A stretch of DNA of 40,400 nucleotides, taken from positions 1-40,400 of the IMG/VR virus record IMGVR_UViG_3300030419_000990; one strand, 5' to 3'. The DNA is from a virus. Positions 16,347 through 24,798 of this stretch are shown here, one piece after another. The translations under genes were made by a program, and so were the position numbers. The notes beneath the pieces are model-generated. The model searched no databases and was not told where the DNA came from. It saw only the letters and a program-made list of their open reading frames with translations. Position 1 is the first letter of the stretch. Every line of letters starts with the position of its first letter.

Positions 16347-19300
16347 ATGGCTTTTAAATTAACTACAGATCTTAAATTACCACAAGACGTTAAGGCTCAA
16401 ACAGAGGAAGTTTTTTCTGTTAACCAAGAAAATGTATCTGATTATTTACGTGCTGAAGAATTACGAAAGGAAGACCTAGTTAACAATAAACAATGGTTAA
16501 AACAAGCAAGAATTTTCTTAACGGATAGGGACGGAGATCCAGATTATTTAAATGCTTCTAATGAGGATATATTTGATGAATTTATGAACCATTTCCGTTA
16601 TCAAGATACCAATGAAGTTACTGCTGTAAAAGATTTACAATACGTGCAAGATTTAGCAGAAGCAAGTAAAAACACAGACAATCCAAACATAGCAGAATCA
16701 GCACGAGAAAAACTATCTGCTATGCGTGATATGACAATAGCTTATGATAAAATGACAGGAGAATCAGGATCTCTTGATTTCTTTTTAGACTATGGTGGTA
16801 GTTTACTAAGAGCACCTTCTACTTATTTAGGGCTACTAACAGGAGGAGCAGGTAAAGCTGGTGCAATTGCAGGACAACAAGCCATAAAATTTGGTATTAA
16901 AAGAGCATTATCGGCAGCACTAAAAGGTTCTATTGCTCCTGTAGCTATAGAAGGAACAGCAGGAGCAATACAAGGTGGTGCTCAACAAAAAACTAGAGAA
17001 GAAATGGGACTACCAAGTGACGTTGAGTTAGGTGCAGCATTAGGATTTTTCTCTGCTGCTGTTCCTTCTGGTTTGCTTAGTACTGGATTAGGTGTTCTAA
17101 GATATAGAGGGGGATATAAAGCTGGAGAAATAGCAAGAGAAGGAATAGAAGCTAAAGCAGCTAGACTAGCAGAGGCTGAAAGTCTAACAAAGACAACCTT
17201 ACGTAAAAAAGCTAAACAGGCAGGATTTTTTAGAGGTATGCTTAAAGAGGTTGTAGAGGAAGCAGAAAAGCAACCAGCAAAAGGTAAAGTAAAGAAAGAT
17301 AAATTAGAAGCTTTGCCTGAAGATAAAGTAAAAAAAGGCACTAAAATTAAAAAGAAAATATCTCCTACAGGATATCTTGCTGGACTTGAAGAAAAAACAG
17401 TAGATCGTATTATTGCAGCTAGTATTGAAATAGCAGATCGTATAGGATGGAAAACTGTAGCTGATCCTAAGGACAGAATTACTATGGCAATTGCAAGGTC
17501 TATCGAACTTGCAGACATACTAGAGCAAGAGGCTAAACTTGCTTCAAAAGAATTTGGTGGAGTTGGGCGAACTTTAGGATTAGGAGATGCTGTATCAAAA
17601 GCTAAAGACGTAATACCGTTACCCAGAAAAGAACTAATAAAAATTGCAGAAAAGTATAATTTAACTCCAGATGAACTTGCTATGGTATTTATATCAGATG
17701 CTTCTGACGCAGGACGTGTGTTAGGAAAATTAAGTGGGTTAAAGAGAAAACTTACTCCAGATGAAATAAAAATAGCAAAAAATGCTAAAAAAAATCATAA
17801 GAAGTTAATGGAAAATTTGAGTATAGTATCTCCTGAAATGGCAAAAGTTTTGGATGAGCAACTTGCATCAGTAGGAAAAGTAGGACAAAAAAGTTGGGAA
17901 GTTTTTAAAAATGTAGACATACTGCGTAGAGGTTTGATGGTTGTACAACCTAAAACTACAGTAAGAAACTTAATGAACGCTGGAATAAGAGCACCAATAT
18001 ACATGTTAGATCATGGTTTCAATGATTTACTACAAAATGGAAGACTTACTGGATTTAAAAGTGCTTTAAAGCTTCCAAAAGATTTTCTTTCAAGAGGAGA
18101 TGCAGAATCATTAGCTCTTATATTTCAAGAGGGCAACCCTTTAACATACCAAAGAGTATTTAGGGAAGCAATGGATTTAAATGAAGAGTTAGGAGCAGGT
18201 AGTGGATTTGCTAGATTAGGTAGAAAAATAAATGTTCTTAATACTATGTTAGACAATGGTATTAAAAAAACAATATTTTTAAATGAAATACGTACTGCCA
18301 TTGGTGGACAAGATGCACTTAATGCATATATGAAAGGACAGGGAGGAGCAGAAAAAAATTTAGACTTTAACGATTGGTTTAGATTAAATCCAGAGCTTGC
18401 AGCTAAAGCTATGGACGAAGCATTGTCTTTCACATATCAAAAAGGATTTAAAAAAGGCACTTTGGGAGGTATAATTACTCAATTGAGTTCTAATCCTATA
18501 TTTACTGCTTTCGTACCATTTCCAAGATTTTTAGTCAATCAAACACAGTTTATGTATGAACATGCACCGCTTCTTAGTTTTGCTGGAGCAGGAATACAAA
18601 AAATAAGAGGTAAACCTCTTGGTATAAACATGAGAGAACGCTTCGTAAAACAAGCTACAGGATCACTTTTTCTTTATGGGGCTTTACAAGTTAGGGCTAT
18701 GCAAGGTCCAGACACACCTTGGAACTATATCAAAGACCAAAGTACAGGTATGCTTTATGATATAACTGCTTTACTTGGTCCATTTGCACCATACTTTTTT
18801 ACTGCAGATTTTATACTAAGAGCTAATAAAGGTGCTCTAACAGAAAATGTTCCAATTATGTCACAAGAAATGCAAAATAAATATGAAAAAACAAATTGGG
18901 ATACCATAAATTGGAGAGAGGTGAGTAAAGCTTTTACAGGTATGCAAATTAAAGGTGGTATAGATACAGGATTTGTTGTTCTAGATGAACTTTTTACTGA
19001 GTTAGCAGGATTGGGAGAAGAAGATATAGATAGTAAAGCATTAAAAATAATGACCAAATTTGGTGCTAACTACACAAGAACTTTTACTATTCCTGTAGGA
19101 GTATTTAAAGACTTAGATGCTACATTTGATCCTGACGCTAGAAAAATAATGGACACTGATTCAGTAGATTTATTGGGGTTGTTTGCTAGAAAGGCTTTAG
19201 CTGGACTTCCTGAAACAAAAGCAATAGCAAATTTTGAAACATATTTAGGAATAAAACCTGATTTTTCAGAGGCTTTAAGAAGTGCAAGAGCAGAGGGAGA

Positions 19301-19892
19301 ACAAGAACAGGATTTATTATTCATACCTACAGGGTCTGGTGAAGAAGGGGCTGTAGAGAGAAAAGTTCCTCTAAGTGCCAGTTTCTTAGGTGCTACGGCA
19401 AGACAACCTTTTAATCTAATTGAAAAAGAATTAAATAGACTAAATAAACCTTACTACTGGTATTATGGCAAAGATAAAAATATACTTGCAGATAGAATAA
19501 TGAAAAAAAATATGGGAGAACTGTCGGATCAATTTGGTCCAGCACTTATTAATAGTTCAATATATCAAAACGCTGGTCCAAGAACACAAGTTTTATATTT
19601 AGGAAATTTAAAATCTAGCCTTAGAAAAATGTCAATGGACATTACAAGAAGCCAACTTGCTACTGTAAAATTAACTCCAGAAGATGAAAAAGAAGTTAAA
19701 AAGGTAATTACAAGAACACCTACAGAGGCAGATAGAAAGAAATTTCAACAGCTTACTCGTGATGAACGAAACGCAGCTAGAGAAGCATGGAAAAGATCCT
19801 ATCCTAATTTACCTTCTTTAGACGATAGTAAAGCGTACTTATGGGCAATAGGTTTTATAGAAACTCAAAGACCCATAGGTAAGGCAGACTAA
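16347..19892 (+). CDS. Very large putative ejection (internal core) protein
   Basis: In this 1181-residue protein residues about 150-250 are Gly/Ala-rich and hydrophobic (YLGLLTGGAGKAGAIAG, then ALGFFSAAVPSGLLSTGLGV), as expected of a membrane-inserting segment. A Lys-rich stretch follows (about 285-350). The middle and C-terminal parts are helical with further hydrophobic patches (about 780-830). Podoviral gp16-like proteins of 1,000-1,400 residues enter the cell envelope at infection and form the DNA channel. I see no lytic transglycosylase active site at the N-terminus, unlike T7 gp16. It starts one base after the stop of the gene before. The ejection role is inferred. Confidence 0.55.
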   Translation: MAFKLTTDLKLPQDVKAQTEEVFSVNQENVSDYLRAEELRKEDLVNNKQWLKQARIFLTDRDGDPDYLNASNEDIFDEFMNHFRYQDTNEVTAVKDLQYVQDLAEASKNTDNPNIAESAREKLSAMRDMTIAYDKMTGESGSLDFFLDYGGSLLRAPSTYLGLLTGGAGKAGAIAGQQAIKFGIKRALSAALKGSIAPVAIEGTAGAIQGGAQQKTREEMGLPSDVELGAALGFFSAAVPSGLLSTGLGVLRYRGGYKAGEIAREGIEAKAARLAEAESLTKTTLRKKAKQAGFFRGMLKEVVEEAEKQPAKGKVKKDKLEALPEDKVKKGTKIKKKISPTGYLAGLEEKTVDRIIAASIEIADRIGWKTVADPKDRITMAIARSIELADILEQEAKLASKEFGGVGRTLGLGDAVSKAKDVIPLPRKELIKIAEKYNLTPDELAMVFISDASDAGRVLGKLSGLKRKLTPDEIKIAKNAKKNHKKLMENLSIVSPEMAKVLDEQLASVGKVGQKSWEVFKNVDILRRGLMVVQPKTTVRNLMNAGIRAPIYMLDHGFNDLLQNGRLTGFKSALKLPKDFLSRGDAESLALIFQEGNPLTYQRVFREAMDLNEELGAGSGFARLGRKINVLNTMLDNGIKKTIFLNEIRTAIGGQDALNAYMKGQGGAEKNLDFNDWFRLNPELAAKAMDEALSFTYQKGFKKGTLGGIITQLSSNPIFTAFVPFPRFLVNQTQFMYEHAPLLSFAGAGIQKIRGKPLGINMRERFVKQATGSLFLYGALQVRAMQGPDTPWNYIKDQSTGMLYDITALLGPFAPYFFTADFILRANKGALTENVPIMSQEMQNKYEKTNWDTINWREVSKAFTGMQIKGGIDTGFVVLDELFTELAGLGEEDIDSKALKIMTKFGANYTRTFTIPVGVFKDLDATFDPDARKIMDTDSVDLLGLFARKALAGLPETKAIANFETYLGIKPDFSEALRSARAEGEQEQDLLFIPTGSGEEGAVERKVPLSASFLGATARQPFNLIEKELNRLNKPYYWYYGKDKNILADRIMKKNMGELSDQFGPALINSSIYQNAGPRTQVLYLGNLKSSLRKMSMDITRSQLATVKLTPEDEKEVKKVITRTPTEADRKKFQQLTRDERNAAREAWKRSYPNLPSLDDSKAYLWAIGFIETQRPIGKAD

Positions 19893-19896
19893 GCAT

Positions 19897-20280
19897 ATGA
19901 CAACTGCTTCATTAATAAAGCTATTTGAAACTGTAGGTATTCCTGTAGTAGCTGCTGCTGCTGCAGGTTATGCTCTATGGTGGCTTATTAAATGGATTAC
20001 CAGTAATTTAAAAAATGAATTAAGAGAACAACACGATGAAATAGATGAAGAGATGAGAGACACAAGGGAAACTCTTTCTAAGCAAATAAAAGATTTAAAT
20101 GTAATCATCATACGACTTATTGACAGAGTGCGTGTGTTAGAAATAAATTTCATAGAGCATGATGAAACTGTAAGAGCATTATACGGATTAAAGAGGCAGG
20201 ATAGAAAAAAGCCCCGACACGAAATGGTGGAGGAGCTTAAAGAACAAATAAAAGATGCAGGTAGATTAAATGGAGATTAG
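19897..20280 (+). CDS. Holin-like or spanin-like small membrane protein
   Basis: The 127-residue protein has one N-terminal membrane segment (about 10-34, IPVVAAAAAGYALWWLIKWI) followed by a long charged coiled coil (about 38-85) and a polar end. This topology fits single-span holin-like proteins and also small envelope-spanning or tape-like proteins. In T7 a holin (17.5) also lies after the fibre genes, and a SleB-type hydrolase is encoded elsewhere in this window, so a lysis role is plausible. No holin family motif is visible. Confidence 0.5.
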   Translation: MTTASLIKLFETVGIPVVAAAAAGYALWWLIKWITSNLKNELREQHDEIDEEMRDTRETLSKQIKDLNVIIIRLIDRVRVLEINFIEHDETVRALYGLKRQDRKKPRHEMVEELKEQIKDAGRLNGD

Positions 20281-20282
20281 AA

Positions 20283-20576
20283 ATGCCAAAGCGTAAAAAA
20301 AGCAATATGAAAGGATTAACCATAAAGGGTGGACACAAACGCCCTACTAAAGCAGGTGCAGGTTTAACTGCAAAGGGTGTAGCTAAATACAGAAGACAAA
20401 ATCCCGGAAGTAAACTTAAAACTGCTGTAACAGGTAAAGTAAAACCCGGAAGCAAAGCAGCTAAACGTAGAAAAAGCTACTGTGCAAGATCTGCAGGACA
20501 AATGAAAAAATTTCCTAAAGCTGCCAAGAATCCAAACAGTAGACTAAGACAAGCAAGAAAAAGATGGAAATGTTAA
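20283..20576 (+). CDS. Small very basic protein, DUF6321-like
   Basis: The 97-residue protein is extremely rich in Lys and Arg, with conserved-looking lines GLTIKGGHKRPTKAG, KYRRQNPGSKLKTAV, PGSKAAKRRKSYCARSAGQM and NSRLRQARKRWKC. I recognise this pattern as a well-conserved family in marine phages and bacteria (DUF6321 from memory). The charge suggests nucleic acid binding, such as DNA compaction or a packaging accessory, but no function is established. It is the last plus-strand gene; its end overlaps the end of the convergent minus-strand gene by four bases. Confidence 0.65.
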   Translation: MPKRKKSNMKGLTIKGGHKRPTKAGAGLTAKGVAKYRRQNPGSKLKTAVTGKVKPGSKAAKRRKSYCARSAGQMKKFPKAAKNPNSRLRQARKRWKC

Positions 20577-20917
20577 AATTTATCTTTATTAATGTAATCA
20601 GGTAATATCTTTTGTATTTCTCTTCTGTGTCTTTTACTATCAACTATAATTTTAAAAGCTCTTATTACAGCAGAGGAAGTTGTAAATTTAAACCAAAAAG
20701 GAAATATTGCATGGACTAATCCTAATGCACAACACAATAATAATTTTAAACTATTCATAAAAGCATCCCTCCCATGACACCAATACGTTTGTGGGTTATC
20801 TGTATCTCTAATATGACTAGTGAATAGTCTTAACAAGGAAGGGTTTTTGTATCCTTCCTTTTTTTGTTGCCATTTTTTGACTTCTTTTGTCATATTTTTC
20901 TCAAGGTTATCTGGCAT
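20573..20917 (-). CDS. Small membrane protein, DUF6356-like
   Basis: The 114-residue protein has a basic N-terminus, then HIRDTDNPQTYWCHGRDA and one hydrophobic segment (about 55-80, LKLLLCCALGLVHAIFPFWF), then a basic helix. The line LVHAIFPFxF after a membrane helix is typical of DUF6356, a family of unknown function (assignment from memory). It is the last gene of the minus-strand operon and overlaps the RMF-like gene by 11 bases. The late-operon terminator lies inside its coding sequence on the opposite strand. Confidence 0.6.
   Translation of the reverse strand: MPDNLEKNMTKEVKKWQQKKEGYKNPSLLRLFTSHIRDTDNPQTYWCHGRDAFMNSLKLLLCCALGLVHAIFPFWFKFTTSSAVIRAFKIIVDSKRHRREIQKILPDYINKDKF
20834..20864 (+). 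terminator. Intrinsic terminator of the late operon
   Basis: AAGGAAGG at 20834-20841 pairs with CCTTCCTT at 20852-20859 around a 10-base loop, and the T run spans 20858-20864. This is a textbook plus-strand Rho-independent terminator about 260 bases past the last late gene. It lies inside the opposite-strand gene 20573-20917. The minus-strand reading has no T run after the stem, so it should act in one direction only. Confidence 0.8.
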
Positions 20918-21080
20918 TTATTTGTCCTAAGTTTTCAAAGTAGGCTTTGTTAAATCCTCGTTCCCATTCTTTATAAAAAGAACTACCTTGCTTGTATGGA
21001 TTAATTATTCGTCCACGCTTAAACGCACGATATCCTTTATCATGTTGAATACGAAGAGGAGGATGACGTTCTTTACTCAT
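20907..21080 (-). CDS. RMF/CrpP-like small protein
   Basis: The 57-residue protein contains GYRAFKRGR (16-24), INPYKQG (26-32) and FYKEWERGFNKAY (35-47). This is the pattern of ribosome modulation factor and the related Rmf/CrpP fold: a GY..A..GR helix, an NPY turn, then a W..G(W/F)..A helix. RMF binds 30S subunits and drives 100S hibernation dimers in stationary cells. The start overlaps the RNR stop (ATGA, 21077-21080) and its end overlaps the next gene by 11 bases, so it is translated from the RNR message. Whether it binds ribosomes, another RNA or a host protein is not visible. Confidence 0.65.
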   Translation of the reverse strand: MSKERHPPLRIQHDKGYRAFKRGRIINPYKQGSSFYKEWERGFNKAYFENLGQINAR

Positions 21081-23017
21081 GCTGTTTCTCCCTTAAATGA
21101 AGTAATGTCTACTAATTCACAAACTCCTGCAGTACAAGAAAGCTCTTGTGTTCCTGTAGTTGTGTCTTCTTTTTCTATCTCAGATAGTTTAGACCAATCA
21201 ATATCTTTTGGCATCTGTTTCACCAACGAATTATACTCTGTTTGATCTACATCTTGATATGGGGCTTGCTTGTAAGAGTGATCTGTGTGTGGTAAAAATG
21301 ATACACCAGACAAGTAATTAAAATTATCCCAACACCAAGCTCCTACACTTACCCATTCTTTTTCTTTGACAGATATAGTAACTGATGGTTTATGTTCACA
21401 CCAATGTTCTGCATAAGTTTTCCATAACTTTAATTGCTCTATAGCTGATAGGTCATTTCTACAAATTGCGTTTTTAGGAGACTTCATTGGAAATGAAAAT
21501 ACCGTAGTAGTATCTATATTTAAATGATCTGCTTCATGTGGAACACCTACACTTATCATCAACTGTGTCAATGGATCTTTATTATCTGCTCTAACAGTAC
21601 GTATATAATGCGGATTGTGTCTTGCATGAATACCACTGGAACTATCTACAAGTTGACTAACTGTACCTGAAGGTTTAACACAAGTAATAGCTGTAGATTG
21701 TGGTATTCCCAACTTTTTAGCCCATTCTTTATTTGTTTCTACAGCTACATTACGTAAATACTCTAGTGTATTTGGTAGCTTTTCTGTTGTTCCATTGAGT
21801 AATTCGCAGTCCATTATACCAGTTAATGATACACCTAACAACCTTTCTTCTTCTGTATTGTTAATCCACCGTTTTCTTAAATACCCAAAGTTAGTAAGGG
21901 TAGATTGAATAGTTCCAAGTATAGTAGCTAATTTTATTTTATTTCTAAGTGTGGTTTTTGTGTCACCATTTCTACATACAACTTCTGTTAAATTGCAGAA
22001 TTGATTTGGTCTTAGTATTATTTCTGAACAAGGGTTTGTTCCAAAATCTACATCTGCATTTCTTCTTCCGTTTTGTGCAGCTTTAATCTGTGCTGACTGT
22101 CTGTTAAACATTCCTCTCTCACCTGATTTACTTTCATAAAGAGAATACCATTCTTTCATAAAGGTAGCTGTATCTGGTGGATCTGTATAGACAGCAGAGT
22201 TATTAGCCAGTGACCTTTCTGGATTCGTTTCCCACCACTGTCCTTTCTTTGCTGATCTTAGTCTATCATCTGAAACATTAGAAAGAGATATCAATGCAGA
22301 CCTTCTTACGCCACCAACAACTACCACTTCACCTGTCTTACAGACAATATCATGGCACTCTAATGAAGTAAGTTTTCTTCCACTAGCTTCTTTAAACTTA
22401 GTAATAGTAAAATCAAATAGATCAACTAAGGGTTGTGGTCCTGAAGCTCTACCTCCAAAGGTCTTTAACCTTGCTCCTGAAGGACGTATTTTATTTACGT
22501 TTATCTTTGGTATGCGACATGTATACAGATATGAAATCAAATCTCTAAACGCTCTTGCCCATCCTTCTTTTGAGTCTGCTACAGAAATTACATCTTCTGT
22601 ATGCTCAAACTCTCGATCAGGTATTGTAGGTAAACTATTTATGTATTGTCTTTCAACAGAAAATCCTACTCCTGTTCCGTTCATTAAAATATAAAGAACT
22701 TCATCAAAAGCTTTAGGATTATCAATAGGAATGTATGAACAGTTATAGCCAGCTATGTGCTCTCTATCTAAAGCAGGACCAGCAGTCATCATAGCTCTCA
22801 TGCTAGGCATAATATTTAAAGATACAATGCCTCCCTTTATTTGTTTCCACATACTATCATCAATAGAAACTTCTAAAACCTGTTCTGTATGATACTTAAA
22901 ATAATTTATAAGTCTGCTTACAGTCTCTTCCCAAGTCTCCCTTCTGTTGTCTTCTTCTATCCAACGAGCATATCTTGAAAGAGCAATGAATCTTTGGTAG
23001 TCATTCATATAGTTCAT
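21077..23017 (-). CDS. nrdJ: Class II (B12-dependent) ribonucleoside-triphosphate reductase
   Basis: This enzyme makes deoxynucleotides for phage DNA synthesis, using adenosylcobalamin to start the radical. The 646-residue protein fits the monomeric class II type (Lactobacillus leichmannii RTPR, 739 residues). The landmarks line up: Cys93 (GYNCSY), the thiyl-radical Cys330 in NPCSE, and Cys341 in FCNL, 11 residues on, as between C408 and C419 in RTPR. A C-x4-C redox pair lies at 628/633 near the C-terminus, as C731/C736 in RTPR. No gene for a small subunit or activase is nearby, as expected. Reduction of the C-terminal pair would need host thioredoxin. It heads a small group with the RMF-like gene. 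Confidence 0.93.
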   Translation of the reverse strand: MNYMNDYQRFIALSRYARWIEEDNRRETWEETVSRLINYFKYHTEQVLEVSIDDSMWKQIKGGIVSLNIMPSMRAMMTAGPALDREHIAGYNCSYIPIDNPKAFDEVLYILMNGTGVGFSVERQYINSLPTIPDREFEHTEDVISVADSKEGWARAFRDLISYLYTCRIPKINVNKIRPSGARLKTFGGRASGPQPLVDLFDFTITKFKEASGRKLTSLECHDIVCKTGEVVVVGGVRRSALISLSNVSDDRLRSAKKGQWWETNPERSLANNSAVYTDPPDTATFMKEWYSLYESKSGERGMFNRQSAQIKAAQNGRRNADVDFGTNPCSEIILRPNQFCNLTEVVCRNGDTKTTLRNKIKLATILGTIQSTLTNFGYLRKRWINNTEEERLLGVSLTGIMDCELLNGTTEKLPNTLEYLRNVAVETNKEWAKKLGIPQSTAITCVKPSGTVSQLVDSSSGIHARHNPHYIRTVRADNKDPLTQLMISVGVPHEADHLNIDTTTVFSFPMKSPKNAICRNDLSAIEQLKLWKTYAEHWCEHKPSVTISVKEKEWVSVGAWCWDNFNYLSGVSFLPHTDHSYKQAPYQDVDQTEYNSLVKQMPKDIDWSKLSEIEKEDTTTGTQELSCTAGVCELVDITSFKGETA

Positions 23018-23186
23018 ATTTAGGTACTCCAGTGCATTTTACTTTTAGGTTAAGAACTCTAGTTCCTTCTAAATTTTCTAATAGTTCATGTAACATTTCT
23101 GTTAGTTCAATCGTAGGATCACCATCTACAGGCATCATAAACTCACCATCCTCAATTTCTAAAAATATGTTAACTCTAGCTTTCAT
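23001..23186 (-). CDS. Small hypothetical protein
   Basis: The 61-residue acidic protein (MKARVNIFLEIEDGEF start) has a mixed beta-alpha pattern and no known motif. It overlaps the start of RNR by 17 bases and the end of the DUF3310 gene by 11, a tight coupling suggesting a real gene of the nucleotide-metabolism group. Confidence 0.6.
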   Translation of the reverse strand: MKARVNIFLEIEDGEFMMPVDGDPTIELTEMLHELLENLEGTRVLNLKVKCTGVPKYELYE

Positions 23187-23460
23187 TGTTTGTAACTACT
23201 TCTTTTAATAATCTATTTAAATACCACTCAGCCTTTTGTAAGTCTTCATCTTTGTTTTTATATGTTTCTCTCCACGTATACTTTACCACATTTCCCTTAC
23301 AATAGCCACGAAATTCTTCGTCTGTTAAAGCTGCTCGTATAGCTTGTATACACTCTATGCCATGTTTGTTATAGTGTGGTGGATTATTGACCATATCTTC
23401 ACTTTTTTCTTTAACTTTTTGCATTGCTTCTCTAGCTAATATGTAATCATCACTTGGCAT
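23176..23460 (-). CDS. DUF3310 protein
   Basis: The 94-residue protein holds the DUF3310 pattern at about 24-86: VNNPPHYNKHGIECIQAI, F..YCKGNVVKYTWR, then EDLQKAEWYLNRLL. This small helical family is widespread in phages and often annotated as nucleotide kinase-like; its biochemical role is not settled. It lies between endonuclease I and RNR, consistent with DNA or nucleotide metabolism. Its start overlaps the stop of the preceding gene by one base. Confidence 0.85.
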   Translation of the reverse strand: MPSDDYILAREAMQKVKEKSEDMVNNPPHYNKHGIECIQAIRAALTDEEFRGYCKGNVVKYTWRETYKNKDEDLQKAEWYLNRLLKEVVTNNES

Positions 23461-23828
23461 TAGGCATTTCCTTCCGTATCACTGTCAAATTTTAATTGTA
23501 TAACATTTCCCTTTGTTATTTTTTCTTGATATTCTACTATATCCATATGTTCTAGTTCAATGGGGCTAACTTCTGCATACTCATTTATTACGTATCGTAT
23601 AAAGGCATTTTCATTTAAAGCAGGAACGGTAGCAACCAATAAAGAACAAAGTTGTTCCATAGTAGTCATTTCCTGTTTACTTAACAATGACTTAGACAGG
23701 TCTGCAAAAAGTTGAATTTGTATTTCTCCTGTCCATCCTGTGCTTTCTTCATATTCTTCGTCTGCATCTGCCATGACAGGTTTTAACACAATAACAAAAT
23801 CATTTTTATTTATCTGATTAAATCGCAT
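23460..23828 (-). CDS. Hypothetical protein
   Basis: This 122-residue acidic protein starts at an ATG inside the end of endonuclease I, preceded by AGGG five bases upstream; a GTG two codons earlier is an alternative start. The pattern (FVIVLKPVMADADEEYEESTGW, then helices) suggests a small soluble domain. I do not recognise it. Coupling to endonuclease I on one side and DUF3310 on the other suggests a DNA-metabolism role. Confidence 0.6.
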   Translation of the reverse strand: MRFNQINKNDFVIVLKPVMADADEEYEESTGWTGEIQIQLFADLSKSLLSKQEMTTMEQLCSLLVATVPALNENAFIRYVINEYAEVSPIELEHMDIVEYQEKITKGNVIQLKFDSDTEGNA

Positions 23829-24291
23829 TGTCACCCTGCCTCTCTTCTACAGTTACTATTTTTGGTGGCATAAATTTTATCTTTTCATTCATCCACGTTA
23901 AAGGTATAATCCTATCATAAAACAATATATCATTTTTATCACACCACATTCCATAAGTTGTATTTGAACCTTTTCTAATTTTTCTTTTACTGTTTTCAAA
24001 AACAATTCTAACATCTAGTTTTGGGTGTTGTTTTTTAACCTGTGCATGTTTCTTTCTGTCTGCTACAGACCAAAAGCCTTTTACTTCTATTATTATACCA
24101 TTGTCTAAAACAAAATCTGGTGTGTAAGAACGTATAGCAAAATCAATCCATTTTATTTTTACAGTTTCATATCGTATTTTGTTGTTAGCTTTTTCTATTT
24201 GCTTTGCTACTTTTTCTTCTAAACCAGATCTAAACCCACTTGCTCTAGCTTTTTTGTATCCTTTTTTATTATACTTTGACTTTTGAACCAT
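23818..24291 (-). CDS. Endonuclease I, Holliday junction resolvase (T7 gp3-like)
   Basis: The 157-residue protein matches T7 endonuclease I (149 residues) along its length. GLEEKVAKQIE (23-33) has the first catalytic Glu, YTPDFVLDNGIIIEVKG (56-72) holds Asp59, Glu69 and Lys71, and DRKKHAQVKKQHP and RIVFENS follow as in T7. It resolves branched DNA before packaging and helps break down host DNA. I chose the start at 24291 because the T7 similarity begins just after it; the longer frame adds an unrelated hydrophobic stretch read from the preceding gene. It overlaps that gene by 23 bases. Confidence 0.9.
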   Translation of the reverse strand: MVQKSKYNKKGYKKARASGFRSGLEEKVAKQIEKANNKIRYETVKIKWIDFAIRSYTPDFVLDNGIIIEVKGFWSVADRKKHAQVKKQHPKLDVRIVFENSKRKIRKGSNTTYGMWCDKNDILFYDRIIPLTWMNEKIKFMPPKIVTVEERQGDNAI

Positions 24292-24778
24292 TATGGATAA
24301 TACCTTCCTCATTAAATGACAAAGAAGAAATAGGAAGATTATAACAATTAGCTCTAACAGTAAAGTTATTACTTGGGTCATGCTGACCTTTTGTTAAATA
24401 TGTAGCCTCTTCATAATATTTATCTCTATCTTTTACACCAAGAAACCACCCTTTAGATTGATCATCTAAAACCCTTACAAAAGCAAAATAATCACACTCT
24501 TGTTTTTTAGTTAGGTCTGCTACACTACATTCATAGTTTAATTTTGGAGCAACAGAAGTTTTCTTTGTCTTAACATCTATCTTTTTATTGGATACAATTA
24601 AATCATAATCTCTTGTGTTATTCTCTTCTCCTCCTAAAACTTTTCTAGCTATTTCTTCACCAAGAAAACCAAACACATTTCCCTTTCCACGAGTAATGCT
24701 TTTATATAGCACTCCCATTTCTTTTGCTTTTTTGTGTGCTTTATTTCTCATGTTGTTTGTGATAACTATTTCCATCAT
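24269..24778 (-). CDS. Putative PD-(D/E)XK nuclease
   Basis: The 169-residue protein has the minimal nuclease core: helix Glu41/Glu42 in FLGEEIARKVLG, Asp59 in YDLIV, and Asp68-Val-Lys70 in KKIDVKTKK. This spacing matches restriction-endonuclease-like folds. It might be a nicking or restriction-type enzyme, perhaps linked to the methyltransferase encoded at 31.9-33.0 kb, or a processing nuclease. It lies between the Cas4-like nuclease and endonuclease I. The fold call is fair; the substrate is unknown. Confidence 0.6.
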   Translation of the reverse strand: MMEIVITNNMRNKAHKKAKEMGVLYKSITRGKGNVFGFLGEEIARKVLGGEENNTRDYDLIVSNKKIDVKTKKTSVAPKLNYECSVADLTKKQECDYFAFVRVLDDQSKGWFLGVKDRDKYYEEATYLTKGQHDPSNNFTVRANCYNLPISSLSFNEEGIIHNGSKVKV

Positions 24779-24798
24779 GGCACAGACATCCTTTTTTG

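Noticed and set aside
16982-17518. 178-residue minus-strand frame within the large ejection protein gene
   Set aside because: Lies wholly inside a well-supported gene, has a Ser/Leu-rich shadow composition, and no start signal.
24269-24381. Longer start for endonuclease I giving a hydrophobic N-terminus
   Set aside because: T7 similarity begins after the internal ATG at 24291; the extension is the preceding nuclease gene read in another frame.
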